NCBI RefSeq assembly: GCF_003633755.1
Contig: NZ_RBIL01000001.1
Span: forward strand, 419,426-483,425
Source of the DNA: Solirubrobacter pauli
GTDB lineage: Bacteria > Actinomycetota > Thermoleophilia > Solirubrobacterales > Solirubrobacteraceae
Direction: 5' to 3'
DNA: 64,000 bases
Below are positions 1 to 8,066 of this stretch, piece by piece (position 1 is the first letter of the stretch; every line of letters begins with the position of its first letter). The position numbers were made by a program, and so were the translations under genes. The notes below the pieces were generated by a model. The model was given only the letters and a program-made list of their open reading frames with translations. It ran no database searches and was not told the origin of the DNA.

Positions 1-972
1 GAGCTCTTCAACTCGATGCTGGAAAAGGCTCAAGCCGCGCTCGTGGGGTACAACAGCGTGCGCGAGACCATGCGGTCCGCGCTCGGCGACCAGTCCTGCC
101 TGGACGGTCTGCAGGACCGGCTCGACAGCCTCTCCCAGCACTGCCTGACCGGGCTCGGAGAGGGTCTCGGCGCGATGGCGCGGGGCGACCTCACCGTGGA
201 CGTCCAGCCCGTCACGACCCCAATCGAAGCGCCGCACGGCGCGAACCTCGGCACCCTCGGCGAGACCTTCAACGTCATGCTGGGCCAGGCCCAGGGCGGG
301 CTCGAGCTCTACAACGAGACGCGCCGCGGCGTCGCGACGATCGTGGACGGCATCGGCGAGAGCGCCGAGCGCGTCTCGGGCGCCTCGCAGGAGATGTCGG
401 CCACGACCAGCGAGACGGGCACGGCCATCGAGGACATCGCCCGCCTCTCCTGCGGCGTCGCCGAAGGCGCCGAGCGCCAGATCAAGAGCATCGCGGACGC
501 CGAGGCGATCAACCGCGAGGCCGTCGAGCTCGCCGCGCACGCCTCGCACCTCGCCGGTCAGGGCGTCGCCCTGACCACCCAGATCGCCGCGATCGCCGAC
601 CAGACGAACCTGCTCGCGCTCAACGCCGCGATCGAAGCCGCCCGTGCGGGTGAGACCGGCCGCGGCTTCGCGGTGGTCGCCGACGAGGTCCGCAAGCTGG
701 CCGAGTCCTCCAACGGGACGGTGCGTGAGACCGAGGCCGCGTTCCACGGGCTGTCGGACAGCATCACGAGCGTCTCGGCGTGCATCAACCGGATGGCGGA
801 GGCCACGAGCGAGGTCGGGCAGATCGCGCGCGACGCCAGTGCCGCCACGAGCGACGTGTCGGCGGCCACGCAGCAGTCCTCGGCCGCCACGCAGCAGATC
901 GCCGCGGCCAGCGCCGACCTCGCCGCGATGGCGACGTCGCTCGCCGGGCTGGTCGAGAACTTCAGGCGATAG
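1..972 (+). CDS. methyl-accepting chemotaxis protein, C-terminal part (5' end outside window)
   Basis: The frame is open from base 1, so the sensor and membrane part lie outside the window; 323 residues are visible. Two similar HAMP-like ends are seen in series: [13 protein letters not shown] followed by YN, and later [13 protein letters not shown] followed by YN. After them comes a long alpha-helical signalling hairpin whose tip contains [19 protein letters not shown] and then [18 protein letters not shown], the contact site for CheA and CheW in this family. The protein ends in NFRR with no CheR-binding pentapeptide. It should relay a ligand signal to a CheA kinase at the membrane; no che gene is in the window. 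Its TAG stop abuts the stop of the next, convergent gene. Confidence 0.93.
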   Translation, partial: ELFNSMLEKAQAALVGYNSVRETMRSALGDQSCLDGLQDRLDSLSQHCLTGLGEGLGAMARGDLTVDVQPVTTPIEAPHGANLGTLGETFNVMLGQAQGGLELYNETRRGVATIVDGIGESAERVSGASQEMSATTSETGTAIEDIARLSCGVAEGAERQIKSIADAEAINREAVELAAHASHLAGQGVALTTQIAAIADQTNLLALNAAIEAARAGETGRGFAVVADEVRKLAESSNGTVRETEAAFHGLSDSITSVSACINRMAEATSEVGQIARDASAATSDVSAATQQSSAATQQIAAASADLAAMATSLAGLVENFRR

Positions 973-1395
973 CTACGCCGCTCTCACGCGTGCGGCCGCG
1001 CGAGCGTCGAAGCGGTCACGCGCCTCTTCGACCCGCTTGCCGTGCGCGAGCGACCAGGAGCCGAGCGCCTTCAGCGGCGGGGCCATGGTCGCGCCGAGCG
1101 GCGACAGCGCGTACTCCACGCGCGGTGGCACCTCGGCGTGCACGCGGCGGACGAGGAGGCCGTCGCGCTCCATCGCGCGCAGCGTCTGCGTGAGCACCTT
1201 CTCCGAGATCGGAGCGAGGTCCTCGAGCAGCTCGTGGTAGCGGCGGGTGCCGTCGCCCAGCGCGAGCAGGACGTCGACGGACCACTTGGAGCTCAAGAGT
1301 CCGATCGAATCCCGGATGAGCCGGGCTGAGCGCGTGCGCTCGGCGACTCTGCGGACGCGGGCGTGGTCACCCACGGGCGGTGCGGTCGTGGTCAT
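973..1395 (-). CDS. HxlR-family winged-helix transcriptional regulator
   Basis: A 140-residue protein. The HxlR signature is clear: IRDSIGLLSSKWSVDVLLAL (helix 1 and start of the winged helix), RYHELLEDLAPISEKVLTQT (recognition helix) and then RVEYALSPLG. HxlR proteins are dimeric DNA-binding repressors or activators that often respond to reactive electrophiles. They usually carry a Cys near the N-terminus as a redox sensor; none is visible here. ATG at 1395 was chosen because it overlaps the TGA of the upstream sigma gene by 4 bases (ATGA), which implies translational coupling. Effector and targets are unknown. Confidence 0.88.
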   Translation of the reverse strand: MTTTAPPVGDHARVRRVAERTRSARLIRDSIGLLSSKWSVDVLLALGDGTRRYHELLEDLAPISEKVLTQTLRAMERDGLLVRRVHAEVPPRVEYALSPLGATMAPPLKALGSWSLAHGKRVEEARDRFDARAAARVRAA

Positions 1396-1952
1396 GCCTG
1401 TGCTCCCCTCAGCTTGAGTCCCAGCGCCCTCAATGCGCGGGACACGCGCAGCCGCGCGGCGTTCTGGGTGCAGCCCAGCTCGCCCGCGACCTCCTCGTAG
1501 TCCAGTTGCTGTACGACGCGAAGCTCCAGCGCCCGCTGCTGCTCCGCCGGCAGCGCGCGGACGGCCATACGCAGCAACGGGGCCAACGACGACGCGACCA
1601 TCCGCTCGTCGACGGCCTCGTAGTCCTCGCACTCGGCCCACGCCGTCGGCATGCCCATCCGCTCGCGAGCCGCGCTCTCGATCCGGTTGTGCTTGTGGTA
1701 CTGCCGCAGCAGGTTGCGCGCGATCCCGAACAGCCACGGCGCCCCCGAGCCGTCGGCCATGTCACGAAAGCGCCGGCTGGAGTGCCAGGCCTGGGCGAAC
1801 GTCTCCGCCGTGAGATCCAACGCGGCGGAGTCGGACCCGGTCTGGCGTGAGAACCACGAGTGCACCCAGGTCGCGTACCGGTCGTAGAACTCCCGGAAGG
1901 CGGCCGGATCCTGTCTCGCATCGGCGAGGAGATCAGCATCGGTTCTGGTCAC
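1392..1952 (-). CDS. ECF-type RNA polymerase sigma factor
   Basis: A 186-residue sigma-70 family protein with region 2 (FREFYDRYATWVHSWFSRQT, then DLTAETFAQAW and the -10 contact APWLFGIARNLL) and region 4 (LPAEQQRALELRVVQQLDYE, then the helix-turn-helix EVAGELGCTQNAARLRVSRA). It should direct RNA polymerase to a small regulon. It starts with GTG and its stop overlaps the HxlR start by 4 bases, so the two regulators form one unit. No anti-sigma factor is adjacent; the HxlR protein occupies that position, which is unusual. Confidence 0.9.
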   Translation of the reverse strand: MTRTDADLLADARQDPAAFREFYDRYATWVHSWFSRQTGSDSAALDLTAETFAQAWHSSRRFRDMADGSGAPWLFGIARNLLRQYHKHNRIESAARERMGMPTAWAECEDYEAVDERMVASSLAPLLRMAVRALPAEQQRALELRVVQQLDYEEVAGELGCTQNAARLRVSRALRALGLKLRGAQA

Positions 1953-1959
1953 GTGGTGC

Positions 1960-1984
1960 GTAGCGGCTCCCAGCGGTTCGCTAC
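1960..1984. promoter_or_regulatory. 6-bp inverted repeat before the sigma gene
   Basis: GTAGCG (1960-1965) is repeated inverted as CGCTAC (1979-1984) in the short gap between the end of the phosphatase gene and the GTG start of the sigma gene. It may be an operator or a weak hairpin. The arms are short, so chance occurrence is possible. Confidence 0.25.
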
Positions 1985-2015
1985 CTGATCATGACCCCAG
2001 CGCGAAGAGTGTGTC

Positions 2016-3677
2016 TTAAGTCCTCGCGAAGACGCGGTTGGGTTCGATCGATCGCTCGAACACCCGCTCCATGATCGGGTCGCCCTTGCCATCCTCCGGC
2101 GGGAGCGCCTTGACGAGCACGAACTTGGCGCGCTCGCCCTCGAACTCCAGCCAGGCGACCTGGTTGTTGAACCACGGCTTCTCGTGCGCGAGGCGCCAGC
2201 GGACCTCGGGGTCCTTCACGCCCGCGGCCTTCGCGAACAGCCGGGTGAAGCGGCCGGCGGCGCGTGTCCAGGCGCCGAGGATGACCCGCCGCTCGTTCGC
2301 GTCGAGCGGGTTGCGGAACGGCGAGCAGACCGCCTGCCAGACCGCGGACTGCACGCCGCTGCCCGGCGGGAAGCCGATCTCGGCCAGGTACGCGTGGTGG
2401 ACGTCGCCGCTGAGGACGGTGATCGTGGTCGGCGCGTCGCCGTGCTCACCGGCCCCGACCGCGCGCAGGTGGGCGATCATCCGGTGGAAGGAGTCCTGGA
2501 AGGCGGGCCAGTGCTCGAGGTCGAGCTCCTGGCGGAGCTTCTCGGCCACCCGCTTGACGAGCTTGCCCCAGCCGCCGTCGGCCGTGACCTCGTTCCAGGA
2601 CTCGAGCCAGTGCATCGCCGGGCCCATGATCAGCGGCAGCGACGTGCCGATCATCAGGTGCTCGATGTCCCCGGTCGCGTGCTCCTTGATCCACTCCCAC
2701 TCGTCGGCGTCGACCATCGAGCGCTTGCCGGGGTCCAGCACGCGGCCGGCCCGCGAGTCGACCATCACCAGCCGCGCGGGGCCGATGTCCCGGCAGAAGC
2801 TCCAGCGCGTGCCCTCGACCTCCGCGTCGGCGCGGCGGGCGTACTCGCGCAGCCGCTCCGTGGGCTCGTCGCCGTGCTGGAGGTCCTGGTAGAGCTGGTA
2901 CTCGGCGCGGTCGGCGTGGGACAGGTTGCCGAGGTGCTGGTAGATCAGGTAGCTCTCGAAGGCGGCGACGATCCGGCGCCGCCACCACCCCTTCTGGCGC
3001 ATCTCGGCCAGCCACTCGACCGACGTGTTCCAGTCGTCGTGGACGTCGTGGTCGTCGAAGATCATCGCGCTCGGCACCGTCGACAGCAGCCAGCGGATGA
3101 CCGGCTCGCCCCAGGACGCCGTGTACAGGTCCACGTAGTCGTCGTACGTCTCGACGAACTCGCCGTCGAGCTGCTCCTCGACGTCGGGGTGGACCTCGTC
3201 GGCGTAGACCTGGTCGCCGAGCAGGATCAGCCCGTGCGGGTAGGTCTCGACGGGCTGGTGCATCAGCTCGAGCGCGAGGCCCCGCAGCGCGTCGACCTCG
3301 CGGCCGCGCGGGTCCTCGTCCTTGCGCAGCGTGTACGGCGGCTCGTGCGGCGCGGCCACGCGGCAGGAGCCGAAGAGGACCTTCACGTGGTCGGAGGGCG
3401 TCTGCGTGCGGATCACGCTCGGCGGGAACGCGCTGTCGGGCTCCGGCCAGACGACCTCGCCGTCCAGCGCCACCTCGTACGGCGTCGTGGCGCCGCGCGG
3501 GAGACCCGTCACGTGGACGAGCGCGTAGTGGTGGCCCTCGACCGTGAACGTGTGCTCGAAGCACGGCTCGACGCCCTCGGGACGCACCTCGACGCGGCAC
3601 GGGCCGTCGGTCTGCACCCAGATGGTGGCCTCGTCCTCGGTCGTGTGCCGCAGGAGCGGGCCCAGGTGCAAGTTCAC
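2016..3677 (-). CDS. PhoD-like metallophosphoesterase (alkaline phosphatase D family)
   Basis: A 553-residue protein from the GTG at 3677, starting VNLHLGPLLRHTTEDEATIW, the N-terminal beta domain of the family. The metallophosphatase core follows: FGSCRVAAPHEP, LILLGDQVYADEV, MIFDDHDVHDDWN and, near the C-terminus, ITVLSGDVHHAYLAEIG, supplying the metal ligands. Related enzymes hydrolyse phosphodiesters or phosphomonoesters, often outside the cell, but no signal peptide or Tat motif is seen, so this member is probably cytoplasmic. In-frame starts further upstream add only an unlikely Arg-rich extension. TATGGT lies 8 bases before the GTG, matching the leaderless element found throughout the window. 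Substrate unknown. Confidence 0.85.
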   Translation of the reverse strand: MNLHLGPLLRHTTEDEATIWVQTDGPCRVEVRPEGVEPCFEHTFTVEGHHYALVHVTGLPRGATTPYEVALDGEVVWPEPDSAFPPSVIRTQTPSDHVKVLFGSCRVAAPHEPPYTLRKDEDPRGREVDALRGLALELMHQPVETYPHGLILLGDQVYADEVHPDVEEQLDGEFVETYDDYVDLYTASWGEPVIRWLLSTVPSAMIFDDHDVHDDWNTSVEWLAEMRQKGWWRRRIVAAFESYLIYQHLGNLSHADRAEYQLYQDLQHGDEPTERLREYARRADAEVEGTRWSFCRDIGPARLVMVDSRAGRVLDPGKRSMVDADEWEWIKEHATGDIEHLMIGTSLPLIMGPAMHWLESWNEVTADGGWGKLVKRVAEKLRQELDLEHWPAFQDSFHRMIAHLRAVGAGEHGDAPTTITVLSGDVHHAYLAEIGFPPGSGVQSAVWQAVCSPFRNPLDANERRVILGAWTRAAGRFTRLFAKAAGVKDPEVRWRLAHEKPWFNNQVAWLEFEGERAKFVLVKALPPEDGKGDPIMERVFERSIEPNRVFART

Positions 3678-3696
3678 GGTCCGCCACCATACCCGG

Positions 3697-4251
3697 GTGC
3701 CGCGCGCCCTCATACCGCTTCTCGCTCTCATCCTCGTCGCCTGCGGCAGCACGCAGACGACCAGCCAGTTCGGGGAGGTCCCGATCGTCCTGCCGCCCCG
3801 CGTGACCGCGGACGACGCGGGCGTCTACTTCGCCACGTACCGCACCTACGACGAGGGCGAAGGCGTCGAGCTCGAGCCGTCAAGAGAAGGTGACGCCGAC
3901 TTCCGGATCACCGCCACGCCGCCGTCCGGGTGCACGGTGGTGATGGCCATCGTGCCGCCCGCCAAGCTCGTGCTGTGCGTGGACGAGGTGATCCTCCAGG
4001 ACGACCGCGCGAAGGTCGTCGCGGTCGTGCGCGCGCTGCAGCGGGGCTACGAGCAGGCGCAGAAGGAGCCCGAGGAGGCGCTGAGCGCGATGACGCAGGA
4101 GGTGCCGGACGCGGACACCGACGCGCTGGCGGCCGAGCTGGACGACGCGGCGCCCGCGTGGACCGCGGGCCAGCCGTACTTCGGGGCGATCGAGCGTGGG
4201 GCGGGACGCGACTCGTCCGTCGCGCGCGACGCCCACGAAGCGGCCGGTTAA
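3697..4251 (+). CDS. lipoprotein resembling a truncated NMT1/THI5-type substrate-binding protein
   Basis: 184 residues from GTG. It begins with a lipoprotein signal (VPRALIPLLALILVACGS, lipobox LVAC), so it should be lipid-anchored outside the membrane. The remaining sequence (ADFRITATPPSGCTVVMAIV, then ALQRGYEQAQKEPEEALSAM and later AAPAWTAGQPYFG) resembles the C-terminal lobe of NMT1/THI5-like ABC binding proteins. The usual family length is about 300-340 residues and the ligand-binding first lobe is mostly missing. No permease or ATPase is adjacent. It is either a degenerate solute-binding protein or a shortened derivative with another role. It diverges from the phosphatase gene over only 19 bases. 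Confidence 0.65.
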   Translation: MPRALIPLLALILVACGSTQTTSQFGEVPIVLPPRVTADDAGVYFATYRTYDEGEGVELEPSREGDADFRITATPPSGCTVVMAIVPPAKLVLCVDEVILQDDRAKVVAVVRALQRGYEQAQKEPEEALSAMTQEVPDADTDALAAELDDAAPAWTAGQPYFGAIERGAGRDSSVARDAHEAAG

Positions 4252-4265
4252 GGTCGGATGATCGG

Positions 4266-4290
4266 GGTGGGGCGGAGGGGCTGCCCCACC
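4266..4290. terminator. bidirectional hairpin between convergent genes
   Basis: GGTGGGGC (4266-4273) and GCCCCACC (4283-4290) form a perfect 8-bp stem with a 9-base loop, between the stop of the lipoprotein gene and the stop of the convergent downstream gene. There is no long T-run. Position and strength suit a terminator for both strands. Confidence 0.6.
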
Positions 4291-4294
4291 TTCA

Positions 4295-4663
4295 CTATTG
4301 AGCCCGGAGGCGCTTGAACTCCTCGCGCCAGGACTCCGGGCGGCCCCACGTGTTGATCGTCTCGACGCGGCCCGCGCGCACCTCGCGCAGGGCGAGCTCG
4401 CCCGCGATGTCCTTGTCGTCGAGCAGCCGCAGCGTCCCGCGCACGACCTCCGGCGCGGCCGCGTGCCCGAAGTGGTGCGCGACGATCAGGTGGAAGTGCC
4501 AGTCGTAGTTGGAGTACGGCTGGGCGTTGCACGTCACGAGCAGCGTGGCGGCATCGACGTAGTGGTCCTCGTCGACGCGCAGGTCGAGCTCGAGGTCGGT
4601 CCAGTCCGACGGCAGCGCGTCGAGGATCTGCTGGAAGTCGTCGGCAAGCGGCATGATCTGCAC
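4295..4663 (-). CDS. conserved-looking hypothetical protein
   Basis: 122 residues (or 119 from the second Met at 4654). No recognised domain. It starts MQIMPLADDFQQILDALPSD, then alternates beta and alpha elements with His-rich stretches (YDWHFHLIVAHHFGHAAAPE) and ends WREEFKRLRAQ. It appears soluble, with no signal peptide or membrane segment. Codon usage matches its neighbours and it lies between a terminator-like hairpin and a divergent small gene, which supports its being real. Function unknown. Confidence 0.65.
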   Translation of the reverse strand: MQIMPLADDFQQILDALPSDWTDLELDLRVDEDHYVDAATLLVTCNAQPYSNYDWHFHLIVAHHFGHAAAPEVVRGTLRLLDDKDIAGELALREVRAGRVETINTWGRPESWREEFKRLRAQ

Positions 4664-4675
4664 CAGAGCGTACTA

Positions 4676-4858
4676 ATGGCGTCTGCTCCACTCCCCCACG
4701 ACCTCGACGGGCTGCTCGCGCTGCTCGAGCGGCTCGACGGCGCCGAGGAGGCGCAGGTGGTGCGGAGCGCCCTGTCGGCGGGCGTCGCGCGCGACCGCGT
4801 GCTCGATGAGCTCGAGCGGGAGGTGCGGCGCCGGCTGGCCCGCCTCGAGGAGCGCTAA
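4676..4858 (+). CDS. small hypothetical protein (60 aa)
   Basis: A 60-residue helical protein, MASAPLPHDLDGLLALLERL at the start and RRRLARLEER at the end, with heptad-like Leu spacing suggesting a short amphipathic helix or coiled coil. It runs just ahead of the ygfZ-like gene (stop at 4858, next start at 4869), so the two are probably co-transcribed. It diverges from the minus-strand gene starting at 4663 or 4654. No function can be assigned. Confidence 0.55.
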   Translation: MASAPLPHDLDGLLALLERLDGAEEAQVVRSALSAGVARDRVLDELEREVRRRLARLEER

Positions 4859-4868
4859 CGTTTCGTCA

Positions 4869-5747
4869 GTGACCACCTTCGTCGTCGATCGATCCGAGCG
4901 CGGCAAGCTCGCGCTGACGGGCGCCGAGGCCAAGGACTTCCTGCACGGCCAGGTGACCAACGACATCCTGGCCCTGGAGCCGGGCAAGGGCTGCTACGCC
5001 GCCTTCCTGACCCACAAGGGCAAGATGCTCGGCGACCTGCGGGTGTTCGACCTCGGTGACGAGCTGCTGATCGACTGCGAGCGGGTCGCGCTCCAGGAGC
5101 TGTTCAACCTGCTGCGGCGGACCAAGCTCGGACGCGACGTGGAGCTGCACAAGCGCACGCTCGAGATGACGCTGCTCTCGGTGATCGGCCCGGACGCGCC
5201 GGACCTCGCCGGCCCCGACGAGCACGACAACGCGCGCGTGGAGCTGGGCGGCAAGACGGTCGTGGCCGTCCGGACCGACGTCGGCGTCGACGTGTTCTGC
5301 TGGGCGGAGGACCGTGAGGCCGTCCGTGGCGCGCTGGACTTCCCCGACGGCGACGAGGCCCTCGCGGAGGTGGTCCGCGTGGAGACCGGTCGCCCCCGCT
5401 ACGGCGTGGACCTCGACGACAGCGTCATCCCCCAAGAGGCGGGCCTCAACGAACGCGCCGTCTCGTTCACCAAGGGGTGCTACGTCGGTCAGGAGACGGT
5501 TGCCCGGCTCTTCTACCGCGGCAAGCCGAACCGGCGGTTGCTGGGCCTGAAGCTCGACGAGCCGGCACCTTCGGGCACCGAGCTGCGCCTCGGCGAGAAG
5601 GTCGTCGGCAAGCTCGGCTCGGTGGTCGTGTCGCCCGAGCACGGGCCGATCGCGCTCGCGCTCGTGCGGCGCGAGGCGAACCCCGGGGACACGGTGGAGG
5701 CCGACGGCGCGTCGGCGCTCATCGTGGACATCCCGTTCGCGCGGTAA
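4869..5747 (+). CDS. ygfZ: YgfZ/GcvT-like folate-binding protein (Fe-S cluster maintenance)
   Basis: 292 residues from GTG at 4869. The YgfZ signature KGCYVGQE (in TKGCYVGQETVARLFYRGKP) is intact, including the Cys known to matter in E. coli YgfZ. The N-terminal GcvT-like half contains KDFLHGQVTNDILAL and AFLTHKGKMLGDLRVFD. The length is close to the usual 300-330. YgfZ proteins bind tetrahydrofolate and support assembly or repair of certain iron-sulfur enzymes in the cytoplasm. A longer in-frame ATG upstream (4806) would overlap the small gene before it and adds no conserved sequence, so the GTG is preferred. Confidence 0.87.
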   Translation: MTTFVVDRSERGKLALTGAEAKDFLHGQVTNDILALEPGKGCYAAFLTHKGKMLGDLRVFDLGDELLIDCERVALQELFNLLRRTKLGRDVELHKRTLEMTLLSVIGPDAPDLAGPDEHDNARVELGGKTVVAVRTDVGVDVFCWAEDREAVRGALDFPDGDEALAEVVRVETGRPRYGVDLDDSVIPQEAGLNERAVSFTKGCYVGQETVARLFYRGKPNRRLLGLKLDEPAPSGTELRLGEKVVGKLGSVVVSPEHGPIALALVRREANPGDTVEADGASALIVDIPFAR

Positions 5748-5792
5748 CGTTCACCTTTGTAGCAATCCGCACCCGATGAAGGGAGCCGCCCG

Positions 5793-6278
5793 ATGGCCGC
5801 TCACGTGATCGTGCTCGCCAATCGCACCGCCGCGGCGCCTGAGCTGATCGAGGCGCTCGTCCACCGTGGCGAGCGGGGGCCGATCGTGGCGACGCTGGTG
5901 ATGCCGGCCGGCGGCCCGGGCACCGCGGAGCGAGCCGTCGCGCACGAGCGGCTCGAGGGCGCGTTGATGGAGTGGCGCCGGGCCGGGATCAAGAGCTGCG
6001 ACGGGATGGTGTGCGACCCGCACCCGCTCGAGGCGCTGTCGGAGGTGTGGGACCCGATGCGCCACGACGAGGTGATCGTCGCGACGCTGCCGGGCCAGTC
6101 CTCGAGGTGGATCCGCGCCGATCTCCCGCACGCGGTCGCGCGCTACACGGGCGTGAGCGTCATGCACGTGGTCGCACACGACCCGGAGGAGCACGTCGTG
6201 ACGTCCCCCGCCCCGGTGCACGAGAAGGCGCCGCTCGGGCCGCTCAGCGTCCTCGCGTGGGGCGGGCGGCGATCCTAG
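5793..6278 (+). CDS. hypothetical protein with a UspA/Rossmann-like look
   Basis: 161 residues. A good ribosome-binding site (GAAGGGAG) lies 9 bases before the ATG. The sequence starts MAAHVIVLANRTAAAPELIE, a beta-alpha start like universal-stress-protein folds, followed by GPIVATLVMPAG, a long helix, HDEVIVATLPGQSSRWIRAD and SVMHVVAHDPEEH. These alternating strands and helices fit a small cytoplasmic alpha/beta protein. The family is not recognised with certainty. Its 3' end overlaps the convergent downstream gene by 35 bases. Confidence 0.6.
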   Translation: MAAHVIVLANRTAAAPELIEALVHRGERGPIVATLVMPAGGPGTAERAVAHERLEGALMEWRRAGIKSCDGMVCDPHPLEALSEVWDPMRHDEVIVATLPGQSSRWIRADLPHAVARYTGVSVMHVVAHDPEEHVVTSPAPVHEKAPLGPLSVLAWGGRRS

Positions 6279-7035
6279 GCGACCACACGTACCTGGTGCT
6301 CGGCGTCTTGTCGAGCTTCAGGAGCGCCTCGGTCTGCTCGTTGAGCGGCAGCCGCTCGTAGACCGTCACCCGGTACTCGGGGCCGCGCAGCGCCTTGCCG
6401 TGCTTGCGCAGGATCGTCAGCTGGCCGGCGAGGGGTGCGAACGTGGTCGGATCGGCGTAATAGACGAAGCGCTGCGTGAAGCCGTCGTGCTTGACCTCCT
6501 GCACGAGCCGGCGGGCGTCACGGCCGTCGAAGCGGACGACGCCCTCGTCACGCACGTCCCCCTTGGCGAGCTGCTCGCGCAGGTCGGACGCCGGGTCGGT
6601 GCCGAACAGGTTCGGGCCGGTCGCCAGCTTGGCGTCGTCGTAGATCGTGACGACATCGCGCCGGGCGTTGTAGACCCGCAGCCGGTCGTCGGACGAGGCG
6701 ATCTCGATCCGCCCGGCGCCCCGCAGCACCTGGCGCGTGCGCCAGCGGACCGGGTCCGCGGCGTACCACTGCTCGGTCTCGGACCCCGGGCGATTGCCCG
6801 GCAGGGTCATCCGGATCTTCATGTGGACGATCTCGCCCGTCGGCGCGAGCGCGGCGCGGGCGGCGGCAATCGCGTCGACGGTGCCGCCCCCGCCGGGCAC
6901 GACGATCGCGGCGGCGGTCGCGGCGACGGCGATCGGCACGGCGAGGGCGAGCCGGCGCCCGGCGCGGCGTCGTCGGGTCCGGGCCGCACGGGTGAGGTCG
7001 CGGCCGAAGCTGTCCATGTAGGCGTCGAGGTTCAT
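6244..7035 (-). CDS. membrane-anchored sigma-factor partner (CU044_5270-like)
   Basis: 263 residues. A short cytoplasmic Arg-rich N-terminus (MDSFGRDLTRAARTRRRRAG) precedes one membrane segment (LALAVPIAVAATAAAIVV) and a mostly beta extracellular domain containing VHMKIRMTLPGNRPGSETEQ and YVWSP near the end. Single-span proteins of this kind, often called CU044_5270 family, are regularly encoded directly after ECF sigma genes in Actinobacteria and may act as anti-sigma or sensor partners. The ATG overlaps the sigma-factor stop by 4 bases (ATGA). No ZAS zinc motif is visible, so anti-sigma activity is an inference from context. Confidence 0.7.
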   Translation of the reverse strand: MNLDAYMDSFGRDLTRAARTRRRRAGRRLALAVPIAVAATAAAIVVPGGGGTVDAIAAARAALAPTGEIVHMKIRMTLPGNRPGSETEQWYAADPVRWRTRQVLRGAGRIEIASSDDRLRVYNARRDVVTIYDDAKLATGPNLFGTDPASDLREQLAKGDVRDEGVVRFDGRDARRLVQEVKHDGFTQRFVYYADPTTFAPLAGQLTILRKHGKALRGPEYRVTVYERLPLNEQTEALLKLDKTPSTRYVWSPRIAARPTRGR

Positions 7036-7562
7036 GTGGCGGTCGCCTCCCGGATGGCGATCGGGTCGAGGAAGTCGGCGAGCGCGGCCAGGCCGCGTGA
7101 GACGCGTGCGCGGGCCGCGGGTTCGGAGATGCGCAGCGAGCGGGCGACGTCCGCGTACGGCAGCTCGTCGACGATCCGCAGCTGGACGGCGTCCCGGATC
7201 GGCTCCGAGAGCGCGCCGAGCGCCTCGGCGAGGTCGCGGCGCAGGTCGGCGAGCGCGGCGCGTTGCTCGACCTCGCGCAGCAGCGCGTCGGACGCGGGCG
7301 GCCGTTCCAGGCCGAGCTTGGTCAGCGCCCGCTGCTCGGCGTGACCGCGGCGGTAGTACTGCGCCAGCTGGCGCTTGGCGATCCCGTACAGCCAGCCCGC
7401 CGCCTCCGCGTCCGTCGTGCCGCGGTAGCGTCGGCTGGAGGCCACGGCCTGGGCGAACGTCTCGGCCCACAGGTCGAGCGCCACCTCCGTGTCCGCCGTA
7501 CGGCGCACCAGGAACACGAGCAACGCGTCCCGGTGGCGCTGATAGAGAGCATCAACGTCCAT
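7032..7562 (-). CDS. ECF-type RNA polymerase sigma factor
   Basis: 176 residues from ATG at 7562, preceded by GAAGGG at suitable spacing. Region 2 reads DVDALYQRHRDALLVFLVRR, LDLWAETFAQAV and AAGWLYGIAKRQLAQYYRRG. Region 4 reads LSEPIRDAVQLRIVDELPYA with the helix-turn-helix DVARSLRISEPAARARVSRG. It resembles the other sigma factor at 1392, but here the next gene encodes a single-span membrane protein. Longer upstream starts add only low-complexity sequence. It should control a small envelope or stress regulon. Confidence 0.9.
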   Translation of the reverse strand: MDVDALYQRHRDALLVFLVRRTADTEVALDLWAETFAQAVASSRRYRGTTDAEAAGWLYGIAKRQLAQYYRRGHAEQRALTKLGLERPPASDALLREVEQRAALADLRRDLAEALGALSEPIRDAVQLRIVDELPYADVARSLRISEPAARARVSRGLAALADFLDPIAIREATAT

Positions 7563-7695
7563 CGGCCCTTCAGTTGCACCAGCTAGGGCGACTGTGACAC
7601 TGGCGCTACTCCCCCCGGCAGGGTGCGGCTGCCCGCTCCGGTGACACGAGCTACCGCGCTTTTGAGGAGCGCCCGTTGCGGGGATAGTGATCGCA

Positions 7696-8046
7696 ATGCC
7701 ACAGACCGTCCTCATCGTCGACGACCACGCCGGGTTCCGCAACGCGGCGCGTGCGCTGCTCGAGGCGGACGGCTACCGCGTGGTGGGCGAGAGCGCCACC
7801 GGCGGCGAGGGCATCGCCGCCGCCGAGCGCCTCCGGCCCGACGTCGTCCTCCTCGACATCGGCCTCCCCGACGTGGACGGCATCGAGGTCACCCGCCGCC
7901 TGTCCCGCATGGGCGGCCCCGCCGTCGTCCTGACGTCCAGCCGCGACGCCTCCGACTACCCGCCGCACTTCGACCACTGCGGCGCCCGCGGCTTCGTCCC
8001 CAAGGCCGAGCTCTCCGGCTCGGCGATCGCCGCCTTCGCCGCCTAG
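7696..8046 (+). CDS. stand-alone response regulator receiver protein
   Basis: 116 residues containing only a CheY-like receiver domain. The acidic pocket is VDDHAG (Asp9, Asp10), the phospho-acceptor is Asp54 in VLLDIGLPD, and the conserved Lys lies in GFVPKAEL. It shows NarL-type receiver features but stops before any DNA-binding domain, so it may act by protein contact or be a shortened NarL-type regulator. ATG at 7696 is preferred; an in-frame GTG lies at 7687. No histidine kinase is adjacent. TAGTGA lies just upstream (7685-7690), suggesting little or no leader. Confidence 0.8.
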   Translation: MPQTVLIVDDHAGFRNAARALLEADGYRVVGESATGGEGIAAAERLRPDVVLLDIGLPDVDGIEVTRRLSRMGGPAVVLTSSRDASDYPPHFDHCGARGFVPKAELSGSAIAAFAA

Positions 8047-8066
8047 CGTCGCGTGCCGGTCCGGCC

